Assembly (NCBI GenBank): GCA_035699745.1
Contig: DASSPH010000073.1
Coordinates: 1 to 64,000, forward strand
Length of the DNA stretch: 64,000 nucleotides
Source of the DNA: Vicinamibacterales bacterium
GTDB lineage: Bacteria; Acidobacteriota; Vicinamibacteria; Vicinamibacterales; 2-12-FULL-66-21
Reading direction: 5' to 3'
Program-made: the position numbers and the translations under genes
Shown here: positions 38,051 to 47,314 of the stretch, one piece after another
Numbering within the stretch: position 1 is the stretch's first letter
Layout: each line of letters starts with the position of its first letter
The notes under the pieces: model-generated
What the model was told of the DNA's origin: nothing
Database searches by the model: none
The model's input: only the letters and a program-made list of their open reading frames with translations

Positions 38051-38740
38051 TCAGGGCTCGTGGGACAGCGCCGGCAGGCCGATCGAGTCCCGCAGCAGCC
38101 GATCGAACGCCGCGGAGGTCGCCCGCTCGCGCGCCTCCGGCGTCATGCGCGCCGCGAACGGCGCAATGTCGGCGGCGGCGCCAGTGGAGAGTTCGAGGCG
38201 GCGCGCGTCATCCAGCTCCTCGCGGGCCGACGCGAGAAGCTCGGTGTCGAGCGCGCGGAGGCGATCGAGGAGCGCATCGCGGGATGCGCCACGGGCCTGC
38301 GCGGCGGACGAACGTGCCGCGTCCAGCTCGCGCACCGCGGCTTCGATCCGCGCGCTGAACCCGGGAGAGACGCGCGCCCGCAGCGTGGTCAGCCGCGCGA
38401 TGACCCGATCGAGGTGCGACGGCAGCGAATCACGCGCGCCCCGCTCGCCGGCGCTCCCGGCCGGCCCGCCGACGCCCACGGCGCGCCGCCAGTCGTCGAA
38501 CAGCGACAGGATGTCCGCCTCGCAGAACTCGACGCGCACCGGACGGCGCCGCGGCCCTTTCGCGTAGTAACGCTCGCAGTACTGGTCGATGCCGCGGAAC
38601 GCGACCGCGAGCGGCACGCCCTGCGCCGCCCACCCGGACACCTGCTCGAACACGGGTCCGACGATGCGAATCAGGTGTCCTTCGTTCTTGCGGCAGAGAT
38701 AGCTCTCGATGGCGCGGCAGTACTCGTCGGGCTCGATCAC
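38051..38740 (-). CDS. Conserved-context helical protein of unknown function
   Basis: 229 residues from GTG 38740, which overlaps the coaX stop (GTGA). N-terminus VIEPDEYCRAIESYLCRKNE with GHLIRIVGPVFEQVSGWAAQ and GVPLAVAFRGIDQYCERYYA looks conserved; the middle and C-terminus are helical, Arg/Ala-rich (RARVSPGFSARIEAAVRELD). It is 2 nt upstream of the methyltransferase start region and lies within the coaX-birA-nadC cluster. No family recognised; cytoplasmic, no signal peptide or membrane segment. Confidence 0.75.
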   Translation of the reverse strand: MIEPDEYCRAIESYLCRKNEGHLIRIVGPVFEQVSGWAAQGVPLAVAFRGIDQYCERYYAKGPRRRPVRVEFCEADILSLFDDWRRAVGVGGPAGSAGERGARDSLPSHLDRVIARLTTLRARVSPGFSARIEAAVRELDAARSSAAQARGASRDALLDRLRALDTELLASAREELDDARRLELSTGAAADIAPFAARMTPEARERATSAAFDRLLRDSIGLPALSHEP

Positions 38741-39519
38741 GAATGGGTGCGCTCCCAGATCAACCGCAGCCCCTCCAGCGTGAGGTTCGCGTCCACGTAC
38801 TGGATGGACGTACTCTCGCCGGAAATGACCTCCGCGAGGCCGCCGGTGGCGATGATGACCGCGCGGTCGCCGGCCTGCAGCTCGGTCCGCATCCGCCGCA
38901 CGAGGCCGTCGACCATCTCGACGTAGCCGAAGAACAATCCCGACTGCATCGCCTCGACGGTGTTCTGGCCGATCACCGCCCGCGGCTTCCGCACCTCGAC
39001 GCGCGGGAGCCGCGCGGCGCGCTGGAACAGCGCTTCCGCCGAGATGTTGATGCCGGGGCAGATGACCCCGCCGAGGTACTCGCCCGCGGCGGACACCGCG
39101 TCGAACGTGGTGCCGGTGCCGAAATCGACCACGATCAGCGGCGCCGACGCGGCGCGGCCGTACTTGTCCCATGCGGCCACCGCGTTGACGATCCGATCCG
39201 CACCGACGTCCCCCGCGGGAGTGTAGCGGACCGGCATGCCGGCGTTGGTCGCGTCGACCACCAGCGCGGTGCGATGGAAGTACCGCTCGCACATCTCTTC
39301 CATCGGCCGCGTCAGCGGCGGCACCACGGACGCGACCGCGATGGCGTGCACCGACGCGATCGGCACGTGGGCCTGCTCGAACAGCCGGGTGACGAAGATT
39401 CCGAGCTCGTCGGCGGTGCGCTCGCGCAGCGCGGCCAGGCGCCAGCTGTGCGCCAGCCGCTCGCCGTCGAACACGCCGATGGTCACGTTGGTGTTGCCGA
39501 CGTCCAGCGCTACCAGCAT
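38737..39519 (-). CDS. coaX: Type III pantothenate kinase
   Basis: First step of CoA synthesis: ATP-dependent phosphorylation of pantothenate. 260 residues, typical. ASKHA motifs: MLVALDVGNTNVTIGVFDGE (phosphate 1), VDFGTGTTFDAVSAAGEYLG (phosphate 2), the pantothenate segment YLGGVICPGINISAEALFQR, and VIATGGLAEVISGE (adenosine). Start overlaps the birA stop (TGATG), as is common for birA-coaX pairs. Confidence 0.96.
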   Translation of the reverse strand: MLVALDVGNTNVTIGVFDGERLAHSWRLAALRERTADELGIFVTRLFEQAHVPIASVHAIAVASVVPPLTRPMEEMCERYFHRTALVVDATNAGMPVRYTPAGDVGADRIVNAVAAWDKYGRAASAPLIVVDFGTGTTFDAVSAAGEYLGGVICPGINISAEALFQRAARLPRVEVRKPRAVIGQNTVEAMQSGLFFGYVEMVDGLVRRMRTELQAGDRAVIIATGGLAEVISGESTSIQYVDANLTLEGLRLIWERTHS

Positions 39520-40250
39520 CAGGCCCAGCGTACCTCACCCGCGATGATGCGCGCGAGGCCCTCGCCGGTGCGCGCCAGCAGCGCACCGTCGGCGTCGATC
39601 CCCGCCGTCACGCCGGTCAGCGGCCCGGACGGTCCGTCCCACGCAATCGGCGCCCCGTGCGCCGAGGGCGCCAGCGCGAGCCAGCGCGCCCGCAGCCTTT
39701 CAGGACCCGACGCGTCCAGCTCCGCCAGCGTCCCGTTCAGCGCCGCCAGGACGGCCGCAAGGATGGGGCCCGCGTCGACCGGCCGTCCGAGCTCCCCTTC
39801 GATCGATCCCGCGCGCCCCGACAGCTCCGGAGGAAACGCCGACGGCGAAAGGTTGATGCCGATGCCCAGCACGATGTGCTGGATTCCCTGCGGGCCCGAC
39901 GACGCCTCGGCCAGCAGCCCGGCGATCTTGCGCCGCGCCTTGAACCCGGCGCCGTCGACCGCCACGATGTCGTTGGGCCACTTGATCTGCAGCGGAAGAC
40001 CGGTGGCGCGACGGATGCCTTCCGCCACGGCGACCCCGGCGGCAAGCGTGATCCACGGCGCGGCGGCAGTCCGGCGGATCACGATCGAGCAGTACAACCC
40101 GCTGCCGGGGGGCGAGAACCAGGACCGTCCCAGCCGCCCGCGCCCCGCCGTCTGCGCGCCCGCCACGAACGTCGTCCCCTCGGGTGCCCCCCGCTCCGCC
40201 GCGGCAGCGGCGAGATCGTTGGTCGAGCCGACTTCCGGCGCGTAGACCAT
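39519..40250 (-). CDS. birA: Biotin--[acetyl-CoA-carboxylase] ligase
   Basis: 243 residues from ATG 40250: biotin-AMP-forming catalytic domain with STNDLAAAAA, GAQTAGRGRLGRSWFSPPGS (adenylate loop GRGRxGR), LYCSIVIRRT, LPLQIKWPNDIVAVDG and HIVLGIGINL, plus a small C-terminal SH3-like domain. No N-terminal HTH, so it is not a repressor. The in-frame sequence before the ATG (DIPNDITAALAANAAERGVF) also looks like protein, but no ATG, GTG or TTG is available, so the true start is uncertain. It serves the biotin carboxylases needed for propionyl-CoA/fatty acids. Confidence 0.88.
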   Translation of the reverse strand: MVYAPEVGSTNDLAAAAAERGAPEGTTFVAGAQTAGRGRLGRSWFSPPGSGLYCSIVIRRTAAAPWITLAAGVAVAEGIRRATGLPLQIKWPNDIVAVDGAGFKARRKIAGLLAEASSGPQGIQHIVLGIGINLSPSAFPPELSGRAGSIEGELGRPVDAGPILAAVLAALNGTLAELDASGPERLRARWLALAPSAHGAPIAWDGPSGPLTGVTAGIDADGALLARTGEGLARIIAGEVRWA

Positions 40251-40324
40251 CCGCGCGCCGAAGACGCCCCGCTCCGCGGCGTTCGCGGCCAGCGCCGCGG
40301 TGATGTCGTTCGGGATGTCCGTGG

Positions 40325-41182
40325 CTATCTTTCCGGTTCCAGCTCGAAGCTGAGATCCGCGGCCGGCGCCGAGTGGGTCAGCGCGCCGACCGAGACGTAC
40401 GTCGCCCCGGTTTTCGCGAGTTCGGGCAGGCGTTCGAGCGTGACGCCTCCGGAGAGCTCGACCTTCGCCCGGCCGCCCACACGGCGGACGCCTTCGCGGA
40501 TCGCGTCGATCGGCAGGTTGTCGAAGAGGATGATGTCGGCGCCTGCCTCGAGCGCCTCGTCGATCTGCTCGAGGCTTTGCGCCTCCACTTCGATCGGCAT
40601 CTCGGGGTCCGCGTCCTTCATCCGCCTGACGGCCTCGCGCACGCCGCCGGCGAGCCGGACGTGGTTGTCCTTGATCAGCACGCCGTCGTCCAGCCCCGCC
40701 CGGTGGTTGGTGCCGGCGCCGGCGCGGACCGCGTACTTCTCGAGCGCGCGCAGCGTCGGCGTCGTCTTGCGCGTATCGAGCACGGTGATCGCGCCGTTCG
40801 CGGCCTCGACGAACGTGCGGGTCAGCGTGGCGATGCCGGAGAGGCGCTGCAGGAAATTGAGCGCGGTGCGCTCCGCGGTGAGCATCGCCGCCGCCTGGCC
40901 GTGCAGCTCGGCGACCACGTCGCCGGGCCGGCAGCGATCGCCGTCCTTGCGTTTCCGCTCGAAGCTGCAGCCGGGATCGAGCTGGAGGAACGCTTCTGCC
41001 GCGACGTCGAGGCCGGCGATGACGCAGGGAGACTTCACCAGGATGATGCCGCGGGCGCGCACGTCGGGCGGCACGGTCGCTTCGGTCGTCACATCCCCCC
41101 ATCCCAGGTCTTCGGCCAGCGCGCGCCGCACGATTTCGCGGTAGAGCGCCGGGTCGAGCGGCTGGAACGGTATGGTCTTCAT
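40325..41182 (-). CDS. nadC: Nicotinate-nucleotide pyrophosphorylase (carboxylating)
   Basis: Converts quinolinate and PRPP to nicotinate mononucleotide. 285 residues: REIVRRALAEDLGWGDVTTE, TALNFLQRLSGIATLTR, DTRKTTPTLRALEKYAVRAG (PRPP/quinolinate Arg and Lys), GTNHRAGLDDGVLIKDNHVR, ELSGGVTLERLPELAKTG and SVGALTHSAPAADLSFELE. ATG 41182 gives the family N-terminus; the frame is open upstream. It follows valS by 37 bp and precedes birA. Confidence 0.96.
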   Translation of the reverse strand: MKTIPFQPLDPALYREIVRRALAEDLGWGDVTTEATVPPDVRARGIILVKSPCVIAGLDVAAEAFLQLDPGCSFERKRKDGDRCRPGDVVAELHGQAAAMLTAERTALNFLQRLSGIATLTRTFVEAANGAITVLDTRKTTPTLRALEKYAVRAGAGTNHRAGLDDGVLIKDNHVRLAGGVREAVRRMKDADPEMPIEVEAQSLEQIDEALEAGADIILFDNLPIDAIREGVRRVGGRAKVELSGGVTLERLPELAKTGATYVSVGALTHSAPAADLSFELEPER

Positions 41183-41219
41183 CGCAGTGCTCGCTCGCTG
41201 GGCGGACGCGGGACGGATC

Positions 41220-43802
41220 TCACGCGCCCTTCTCCTGTGCTTTCGGGAAGAACTGGACGTCCGCCGCGGCCAGCCCCTGATCCTGCACGAACTCGAGCTC
41301 GTCCGCGCGGACGGCGGTGCGCAGCTCCGCACGCACGGGGCCGAGTCTTGAATTGAGGTCCTCGCCGGTCCGGACACGAACACGATCGAACTGAGTGGCG
41401 CCCGAGAAGCCCAGTTCAGAACGACTCTTGCGTATGGCCCCGAGCATGGCGGTCGTCTCCGTGTAGAGCGCGCGGGCGTCTGCGGTGCCGCTGCCGATCG
41501 CGGCGGTGATGTCGGCCTCGCCCGGCCACGCCGCCCGGTGCACGCTGCCCGGCTGCCACCAGGACCACACCTCCTCGGTCACAAACGGCAGGAACGGCGC
41601 GAGCAGCCGCTGGATGGTCGAGAGCGCGAGCAGCATCGCCGAGTTCGCCGACCCCGCCGCCGCTTCGCCGAAATCTCCGTACCGCCGCGCCTTCACCAGC
41701 TCGAGATAGTTGTCGCAGAAATCCCAGAAGAACGTCTCGGTCTTCTGCAGCACCCAGGTGTAGTCGTAGTCCCGCTCGAGCCGTTCGGTCGCCTCTCTGA
41801 CCAGCGGAGCCAGGTTCGCGAGCAGGCCGACATCGAGCGGATGCGTGATCGGGCCGCGCGGCTCCGGCCGCGCCAGCACGAACTTCGATGCGTTCAGCAG
41901 CTTGATCGCGAGCCGCCGTCCGACCTTCATCTGCGCCGGGTCGAAGGCGGTGTCGGTCCCGGGGCGCCCGCTCGCCGCCCAGTAGCGCACGCCGTCCGCG
42001 CCGTGCTCTTCGAGCAGTCCCATCGGCGTGACGACGTTCCCCTTGGACTTCGACATCTTCTTGCGATCGGGGTCGAGCACCCAGCCCGAGATCGCCGCGT
42101 TCCGCCACGGCAGCGTGCCGAACTCGAACTCCGAGCGGAGCACGGTGGAGAACAGCCAGGTGCGGATGATGTCGTGCGCCTGCGGCCGCACGTCCATCGG
42201 GAACACGCGGGCGAACAGATCCGGATCGTCGAGCCAGCGTCCCGCAATCTGCGGCGAGAGCGAAGAGGTCGCCCAGGTATCCATGATGTCGAGATCGCCG
42301 CTGAACCCGCCCGGCCGATCGCGCTGCTCGGCGCGGTAGCCGTCGGGCACGTCGGTCGACGGATCGATCGGGAGGCGCTCTTCCGGCGGCAGGATTGGAT
42401 GGGCGTAATCGAGGCTGCCGTCGGCGAGCACCGGGTACCAGACGGGCAGCGGCACGCCGAAGAAGCGCTGGCGGCTGATGCACCAGTCGCCGTTGAGGCC
42501 GTTGATCCAGTTCTCCAGCCGCGCCTGCATGTAGGGCGGATGCCACTGCAGCTCGCTGGCGCGGGCGAGCAGCACGTCGCGGAACGCCATGGTCTTCACG
42601 AACCACTGCCGGCTGGTGACGATCTCGAGCGGACGATCCCCTTTCTCGTAGAACTTGACGGCATGGGTGATCGGCCGCGGATCGCCGATCAGCGCGCCGC
42701 TCTCGCGGAGCAGCTCGACGATGCGCGTCCGGGCCTTCGCCGCGGAGAGGTTCGCGAGCTGATCGTACGCCTGCTGCGCGCGGCCGGGGTCCGCGGACTC
42801 CCAGCCCTCCGTCCCCCAGGTCACCGGTTTCAGCGCGCCGTTGACGCCGATGATCGCGCGCACCGGCAGCGACAGCGCGCGCCACCAGATCACGTCGGTG
42901 AGATCGCCGAACGTGCAGATCATCGCGATGCCGGATCCCTTTTCGGGATCGGCGAGCTCGTGCGGGCGCACCGGCACGCGCACGCCGAACAGCGGCGTGA
43001 TCACGTCGCTGCCGAACAGCGGCTTGTAGCGCTCATCGTCGGGATGCGCCACCAGCGCGACGCACGCGGGGATGAGCTCTGGGCGCGTCGTCTCGATCGC
43101 GACTGCCCCGCCGCCGTCGCCGCGCGCGAACTCGATGCGGTGGTACGCGCCAGGCTGCTCGCGATCCTCCAGCTCCGCCTGGGCGACCGCGGTGCGGAAG
43201 TCGATGTCCCACAAGGTCGGCGCCTCGAGCTGGTAGGCCAGCCCTTTCTGCAACAGGCGCAGGAACGACACCTGCGAGATCCGCCGCGACGCCTGGTCGA
43301 TGGTGGCGTAGGTCATCGCCCAGTCCACCGACAGCCCGAGATAGCGCCACAGCGCCTCGAAGGCCTTCTCGTCCTCCGCGGTCAGCCGCGCGCACAGCTC
43401 GACGAAGTTGGGGCGCGAAACGGAGATCGCCTGCTTGCCCGGCTTTTCGGGCGGGGCGAACGAGGGGTCGTACGGCAGCGACGGATCGCAGCGCACGCCG
43501 AAGTAGTTCTGCACGCGGCGCTCGGTCGGCAGGCCGTTGTCGTCCCACCCCATCGGGTAGAACACCGCCTTGCCGCGCATGCGATGGAACCGCGCGACGA
43601 CGTCGGTATGGGTGTAGGAGAAGACATGGCCGACGTGCAGCGATCCGCTGACGGTCGGCGGCGGCGTGTCGATGGCGAACACGTCGGCGCGGGGCCGCGT
43701 GCGATCGAAGCGATAGACGCCGGCCTCTTCCCAGCGCTGCATCCACTTCGGTTCGAGCCCCTCGAGTGCTGGCTTCTCGGGCACGCGAACGGGATGGGTC
43801 AT
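41220..43802 (-). CDS. valS: Valyl-tRNA synthetase
   Basis: Class I synthetase, 860 residues from ATG 43802. HIGH motif SGSLHVGHVFSYTHTDVVAR, editing domain (TTRPELIPACVALVAHPDDE), NGDWCISRQRFFGVPLPVWY, MDTWATSSL and KKMSKSKGN at about residue 580, then the helical anticodon domain. The C-terminus stops after VQFFPKAQEKGA; the long coiled-coil tRNA arm of E. coli-type ValRS is missing, and inserts resemble the archaeal-like ValRS type found in some bacteria. ATG overlaps the stop of the response regulator (TGATG). Confidence 0.95.
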   Translation of the reverse strand: MTHPVRVPEKPALEGLEPKWMQRWEEAGVYRFDRTRPRADVFAIDTPPPTVSGSLHVGHVFSYTHTDVVARFHRMRGKAVFYPMGWDDNGLPTERRVQNYFGVRCDPSLPYDPSFAPPEKPGKQAISVSRPNFVELCARLTAEDEKAFEALWRYLGLSVDWAMTYATIDQASRRISQVSFLRLLQKGLAYQLEAPTLWDIDFRTAVAQAELEDREQPGAYHRIEFARGDGGGAVAIETTRPELIPACVALVAHPDDERYKPLFGSDVITPLFGVRVPVRPHELADPEKGSGIAMICTFGDLTDVIWWRALSLPVRAIIGVNGALKPVTWGTEGWESADPGRAQQAYDQLANLSAAKARTRIVELLRESGALIGDPRPITHAVKFYEKGDRPLEIVTSRQWFVKTMAFRDVLLARASELQWHPPYMQARLENWINGLNGDWCISRQRFFGVPLPVWYPVLADGSLDYAHPILPPEERLPIDPSTDVPDGYRAEQRDRPGGFSGDLDIMDTWATSSLSPQIAGRWLDDPDLFARVFPMDVRPQAHDIIRTWLFSTVLRSEFEFGTLPWRNAAISGWVLDPDRKKMSKSKGNVVTPMGLLEEHGADGVRYWAASGRPGTDTAFDPAQMKVGRRLAIKLLNASKFVLARPEPRGPITHPLDVGLLANLAPLVREATERLERDYDYTWVLQKTETFFWDFCDNYLELVKARRYGDFGEAAAGSANSAMLLALSTIQRLLAPFLPFVTEEVWSWWQPGSVHRAAWPGEADITAAIGSGTADARALYTETTAMLGAIRKSRSELGFSGATQFDRVRVRTGEDLNSRLGPVRAELRTAVRADELEFVQDQGLAAADVQFFPKAQEKGA

Positions 43803-44923
43803 CAGGCGTTCTTCTTGATGCGCTCGATCTCCTCGCGCACCAGGCGCTCGGCGACGTCGAGGATGGACGGACGGGCGTCGGCGCTCAACCGCGCGAGCAC
43901 GCGCGACGAGATCTCGTCGATCATCTCGTCGGTGATCGGCGGCGGCTCCGGCGGAGTCGGGGCGGCGCCGGCGGACGGCGGCGGCGCGGCCGATGGCGCG
44001 AGCCCGATCTTCTGTTCCGCGGCGAGCAGCGCCGCGAACGCGTCGACCAGCGACGCGGGCAGCGCGGCGGGCTGCGCCGGCGGAGCCGGTGCCGGATGCG
44101 ATGCGGCGGCCGGCGGCGGCGCGGATGCCGCCATCGACGGGGGCGGCGGGGCGGCCGGCGGAGCGGCCGCAGGCGGCGCGGCGACCGTCAGCTTCTGCGG
44201 GGACCGCGTCTCCGGCGCCGGCGGCGCCGGATCCCCCTTGAGATCCGGGTCCCAGTCCGAGAACGGGTCGCGCTGAGCGGCCGGCGCCTCGCCCGGCGCG
44301 GGGCGCCGCGACAGGGGAATCGTCTCGCGCGTCGTGGCGCCGCCGCCGTTCGACGGTGGGACGCCGGCAAACGGATCCGCGGCGGATCCGCCGCTGCCGG
44401 ACGACGCGAACGCGGCGTCCAGCCGATCGAAATAGGCTTCGAGCGGATCGCTCGACGGCGCGGCGGCCGGCGCCGGGGCGCGCAGATTCGAGTCCGGCGG
44501 CTGCCGTACCGGCCCCTGCGCCGCCGGCGGCGCGTTCCACATGCCGGCGGGAGCGCGTCCCGCGAGCAGATCCTTCACCCGGCTGATGACGATCTGCGGT
44601 TCGAACGGCTTCACCAGGACGCCGTCGCAGCCCACGGCGCGCGCCCGCCCCTCGTCGACCGGCTCGAACGCGCCGGTCAGCAGCACCACGGGGATGTGCG
44701 CCGTCGACGGGTTCCCCTTCACGAACGCCGCGACTTCGTAGCCGTTCCGCTCGGGCATGCCCACGTCGGCGAGGACGATGTCCGGCCGGTCGCGCTGCAC
44801 GCGGTCGATCGCCTCCTGTCCGTTCCCGACGGCGGTGACCTGCACATCCTCGTCCGCGAACGTCAGCTCGATGACGCGCTGGATGGTGACGCTGTCGTCC
44901 GCCAGCAGGAGCTTGTGAGGCAT
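43802..44923 (-). CDS. Response regulator with long proline-rich linker and conserved C-terminal helix
   Basis: 373 residues. Receiver domain 1-120: acidic pair D9/D10, phosphorylation site D53 in VLADVGMPERNGYEV, T83 in LLTGAFEP and K105 in LVKPFEPQ. Then a Pro/Ala-rich disordered region (about 128-320, including RETIPLSRRPAPGEAPAAQR), and a C-terminal helical segment DEMIDEISSRVLARLSADAR with LDVAERLVREEIERIKK. No DNA-binding domain, so it acts by protein contact. The layout (receiver, Pro-rich linker, terminal helix) recalls myxobacterial polarity proteins such as RomR. No kinase nearby. Confidence 0.85.
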   Translation of the reverse strand: MPHKLLLADDSVTIQRVIELTFADEDVQVTAVGNGQEAIDRVQRDRPDIVLADVGMPERNGYEVAAFVKGNPSTAHIPVVLLTGAFEPVDEGRARAVGCDGVLVKPFEPQIVISRVKDLLAGRAPAGMWNAPPAAQGPVRQPPDSNLRAPAPAAAPSSDPLEAYFDRLDAAFASSGSGGSAADPFAGVPPSNGGGATTRETIPLSRRPAPGEAPAAQRDPFSDWDPDLKGDPAPPAPETRSPQKLTVAAPPAAAPPAAPPPPSMAASAPPPAAASHPAPAPPAQPAALPASLVDAFAALLAAEQKIGLAPSAAPPPSAGAAPTPPEPPPITDEMIDEISSRVLARLSADARPSILDVAERLVREEIERIKKNA

Positions 44924-44937
44924 GCCTCCATGATACC

Positions 44938-46800
44938 TTGAGCGGCATCCGCAGGATCCTCGTCACGCTGCTCGACGCCGCGGCCATCGCCGCGGGCAGC
45001 GCCGCGCTCGTCATCCTCCTCGGCGGCGGCACGCGGCTCGCGTTCGCGGGAATGCGCATCTCGCTCCGCGGCGTCGTCAACGCGCTCGTCGTCTGCGTCG
45101 CGCTCGCCGCGCTGCGGCTGCTGATCGCGCGGGGGGAACGCCTGCTGCCCGCCCTGCCGCGGCAGGCAGGCGGCGCCGTCCGCGAGGAACGGTCGCGCTT
45201 CGCGTCGACGGCCGTGCGCCCGGCGGGCTTCTGGCTCTATGCGGCGGCGGCGGCGCTGGCGTCGCTCGTCTGGCTGATGCCGCACGTGCTGCATCCGCGT
45301 CGCGTTCCCGATCGCGGCGATCCGGTGTTCTCGGCCTGGCGTCTCGCCGCGTTTGCCCACCAGCTCGCCGCCGATCCGCGGCGCCTGTTCGACGGCAACA
45401 TCTTCTATCCCGAGACGCGCACGCTCACCTATTCGGATGCCACGGTTCTGCAGGCGATGGCGGCGGCGCCGGTGCTGCTGCTCGGCGCCGACCCGCTGCT
45501 GGTCGGCAACCTCCTGTTCCTGATCGCGTTTCCACTGAACGCCCTGGCGTTCTTCTACCTCGCCTGGCGGCTCACCGCCGACCTGCGCTGCGGCTTCGTC
45601 GCCGGCGTCTTCGGCGCCTTGTACCCCTTTCACGGTGAACACTACAGCCATCTCGAGCTGCAGTACACCTTCTTCATTCCGCTCGCGATCGTCGCGCTGC
45701 TCGATCTGCTGGTGTCGCCGGCCGTGCGCCGCGGCGTCGCGCTCGGGGCGATCGTCGCCGCGCAGTGGTTCGCGTCGATGTATCTCGGGTTGATGCTGCT
45801 GACGTTCCTCGCGCCGTTCGGCGCGATCGTCGCCGCCGGATGGGGCGTCGGCCCGTCGCGCCGCCTCGCCGCGGCGCTCGCGCCGGCGGCGGCGATCGTC
45901 GCGCTGTCGTTCGCGCTGCTGGGGCTGCCCTACATGCAATCACCCGCGGCCCGCGGCGACCGCAGCCTGGCGCTCGCGGGTGCATTCAGCGCGCAGCCCG
46001 CGGAATACGGCCGGCCGCAGGGGCGGCTGGCGGCCTACCAGTGGATCTCGCGCCGCGGCAACCGATCCGAGCGCGAGATGTTTCCGGGCCTCGCGATACT
46101 CGGCGCCGCGGCGATCGGCGCCGTCCCGGCCGGCGGCGCCGTCGGTGCGGCGGCTCTCGTCGGCGGCGCGCTCGCCTTCGACTGGTCGCTCGGGCCGTAC
46201 GGCCTGACCTACGACGATCTGTATCGCTGGGTCATGCCCTACCGCGGGCTGCGCGTGCCGGCGCGATTCTCGGTCTTCGTCGGCACCGCGCTCGTCGTGC
46301 TCGCGGCCCTGGGCACGCGGCGGCTCTTCGCCGCCGCCGCGCGGGTCCGGCTCGGCACGCCGGCGTTCGCGGCGGTGGCGGCGCTGGCGCTCGTCGATCT
46401 GCGCCTCGACGTGCGGGTGGTGGACTTCTGGACCGACCCGCCCGACATCTACCGCTCCGTCACGCCGTCGATGGTGCTGGCGGAGTTCCCGTGGGATCGG
46501 TCGCCGGACTACATGTATTTCTCGACCCGGCACTGGGCGCGGCTGCTGAACGGCTACAGCGGGTCGTTCACCGAGCGCTGGATTTCCCTGCAGACGCGGG
46601 TGGAACCGTTCCCCGCGCCCGAGGCGATTGCCGCGGCGCGCGCCGCCGGCGCCACGCACCTGACGTTCAACTGCGCGCTGGAGCCGCGCCAGTACCGCTG
46701 CGCGCCGACGTTCGAGGCGCTGGACGCGAACCCGTCACTCGAGCTGGTGGCCAGCTCGCGATGGGAAGGCGCGCACGTCCGGCTCTACCGCTTCAGATAG
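44938..46800 (+). CDS. Polytopic membrane protein, GT-C glycosyltransferase-like
   Basis: 620 residues, about 11-12 predicted membrane helices (for example [14 protein letters not shown] preceded by [49 protein letters not shown]). Loop 1 after the first helices holds [20 protein letters not shown], with acidic residues where GT-C enzymes keep the catalytic Asp; a soluble C-terminal domain follows ([20 protein letters not shown]). Probably transfers a sugar from a polyprenyl-phosphate donor; substrate unknown. The start is TTG 44938, 14 bp from the divergent response-regulator start. Its 3' end overlaps the convergent mutase gene by 8 bp. Confidence 0.75.
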   Translation: MSGIRRILVTLLDAAAIAAGSAALVILLGGGTRLAFAGMRISLRGVVNALVVCVALAALRLLIARGERLLPALPRQAGGAVREERSRFASTAVRPAGFWLYAAAAALASLVWLMPHVLHPRRVPDRGDPVFSAWRLAAFAHQLAADPRRLFDGNIFYPETRTLTYSDATVLQAMAAAPVLLLGADPLLVGNLLFLIAFPLNALAFFYLAWRLTADLRCGFVAGVFGALYPFHGEHYSHLELQYTFFIPLAIVALLDLLVSPAVRRGVALGAIVAAQWFASMYLGLMLLTFLAPFGAIVAAGWGVGPSRRLAAALAPAAAIVALSFALLGLPYMQSPAARGDRSLALAGAFSAQPAEYGRPQGRLAAYQWISRRGNRSEREMFPGLAILGAAAIGAVPAGGAVGAAALVGGALAFDWSLGPYGLTYDDLYRWVMPYRGLRVPARFSVFVGTALVVLAALGTRRLFAAAARVRLGTPAFAAVAALALVDLRLDVRVVDFWTDPPDIYRSVTPSMVLAEFPWDRSPDYMYFSTRHWARLLNGYSGSFTERWISLQTRVEPFPAPEAIAAARAAGATHLTFNCALEPRQYRCAPTFEALDANPSLELVASSRWEGAHVRLYRFR

Positions 46801-47200
46801 CTTCGGCTCGCGGCCGGACGTTGGCGTTGATGAACTCGATGATCTGCTGCATCGGGCTGCCGGGCAGGAAGATGCCCTTGATGCCGATCGCCTGCAGCTT
46901 GGGGATGTCGACGTCGGGAATGATCCCGCCGACGACGACGAGCACGTCCTCCAGCCCTTTTTCCTTCAGCAGGTCCATCACGCGCGGGCACGCGTGCATG
47001 TGCGCCCCGGAGAGGATCGAGAGGCCGATGACGTCGGCGTCTTCCTGGAGCGCGGCGCCGACGATCTGCTCGGGCGTCTGGCGCAGCCCGGTGTAGATGA
47101 CTTCCATGCCGGCGTCGCGCAGCGCCCGCGCGATGACCTTGGCGCCGCGATCGTGCCCGTCGAGACCGGGCTTGGCAATGACGACTCGGATCTTCTGCAT
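46793..47200 (-). CDS. mcmB: Methylmalonyl-CoA mutase, cobalamin-binding subunit
   Basis: 135-residue B12-binding domain as a separate chain, the split arrangement known from archaea and some bacteria. The signature DGHDRGAKV gives D14-x-H16-x-x-G19 with the axial histidine; [12 protein letters not shown] and [20 protein letters not shown] complete the Rossmann-like fold. It follows the catalytic subunit across a heptamer array of about 110 bp. Works with the 47315-48937 subunit, MeaB and the epimerase to make succinyl-CoA. Confidence 0.95.
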   Translation of the reverse strand: MQKIRVVIAKPGLDGHDRGAKVIARALRDAGMEVIYTGLRQTPEQIVGAALQEDADVIGLSILSGAHMHACPRVMDLLKEKGLEDVLVVVGGIIPDVDIPKLQAIGIKGIFLPGSPMQQIIEFINANVRPRAEAI

Positions 47201-47229
47201 CAGTGTCAGCTCTCAGATTTCAGCTCTCG

Positions 47230-47313
47230 GCCGGCAGCCGGTAGCCGGTGGCCGATCGCCGGTGGCCGGTAGCCGGTGGCCGGTAGCCGGTAGCCGGTAG
47301 CCGGCAGCCGAAA
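47230..47313. repeat. Heptamer tandem array (GCCGGTA), 12 units
   Basis: Twelve 7-bp units in phase between the two mutase genes: GCCGGCA, GCCGGTA, GCCGGTG, GCCGATC, GCCGGTG, GCCGGTA, GCCGGTG, three GCCGGTA, GCCGGCA and GCCGAAA. It ends immediately at the stop codon of the large subunit. It is the reverse complement of the CCGGCTA-type array at 22497-22622; relative to the direction of transcription both arrays have the same orientation. Confidence 0.9.
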
Positions 47314-47314
47314 G

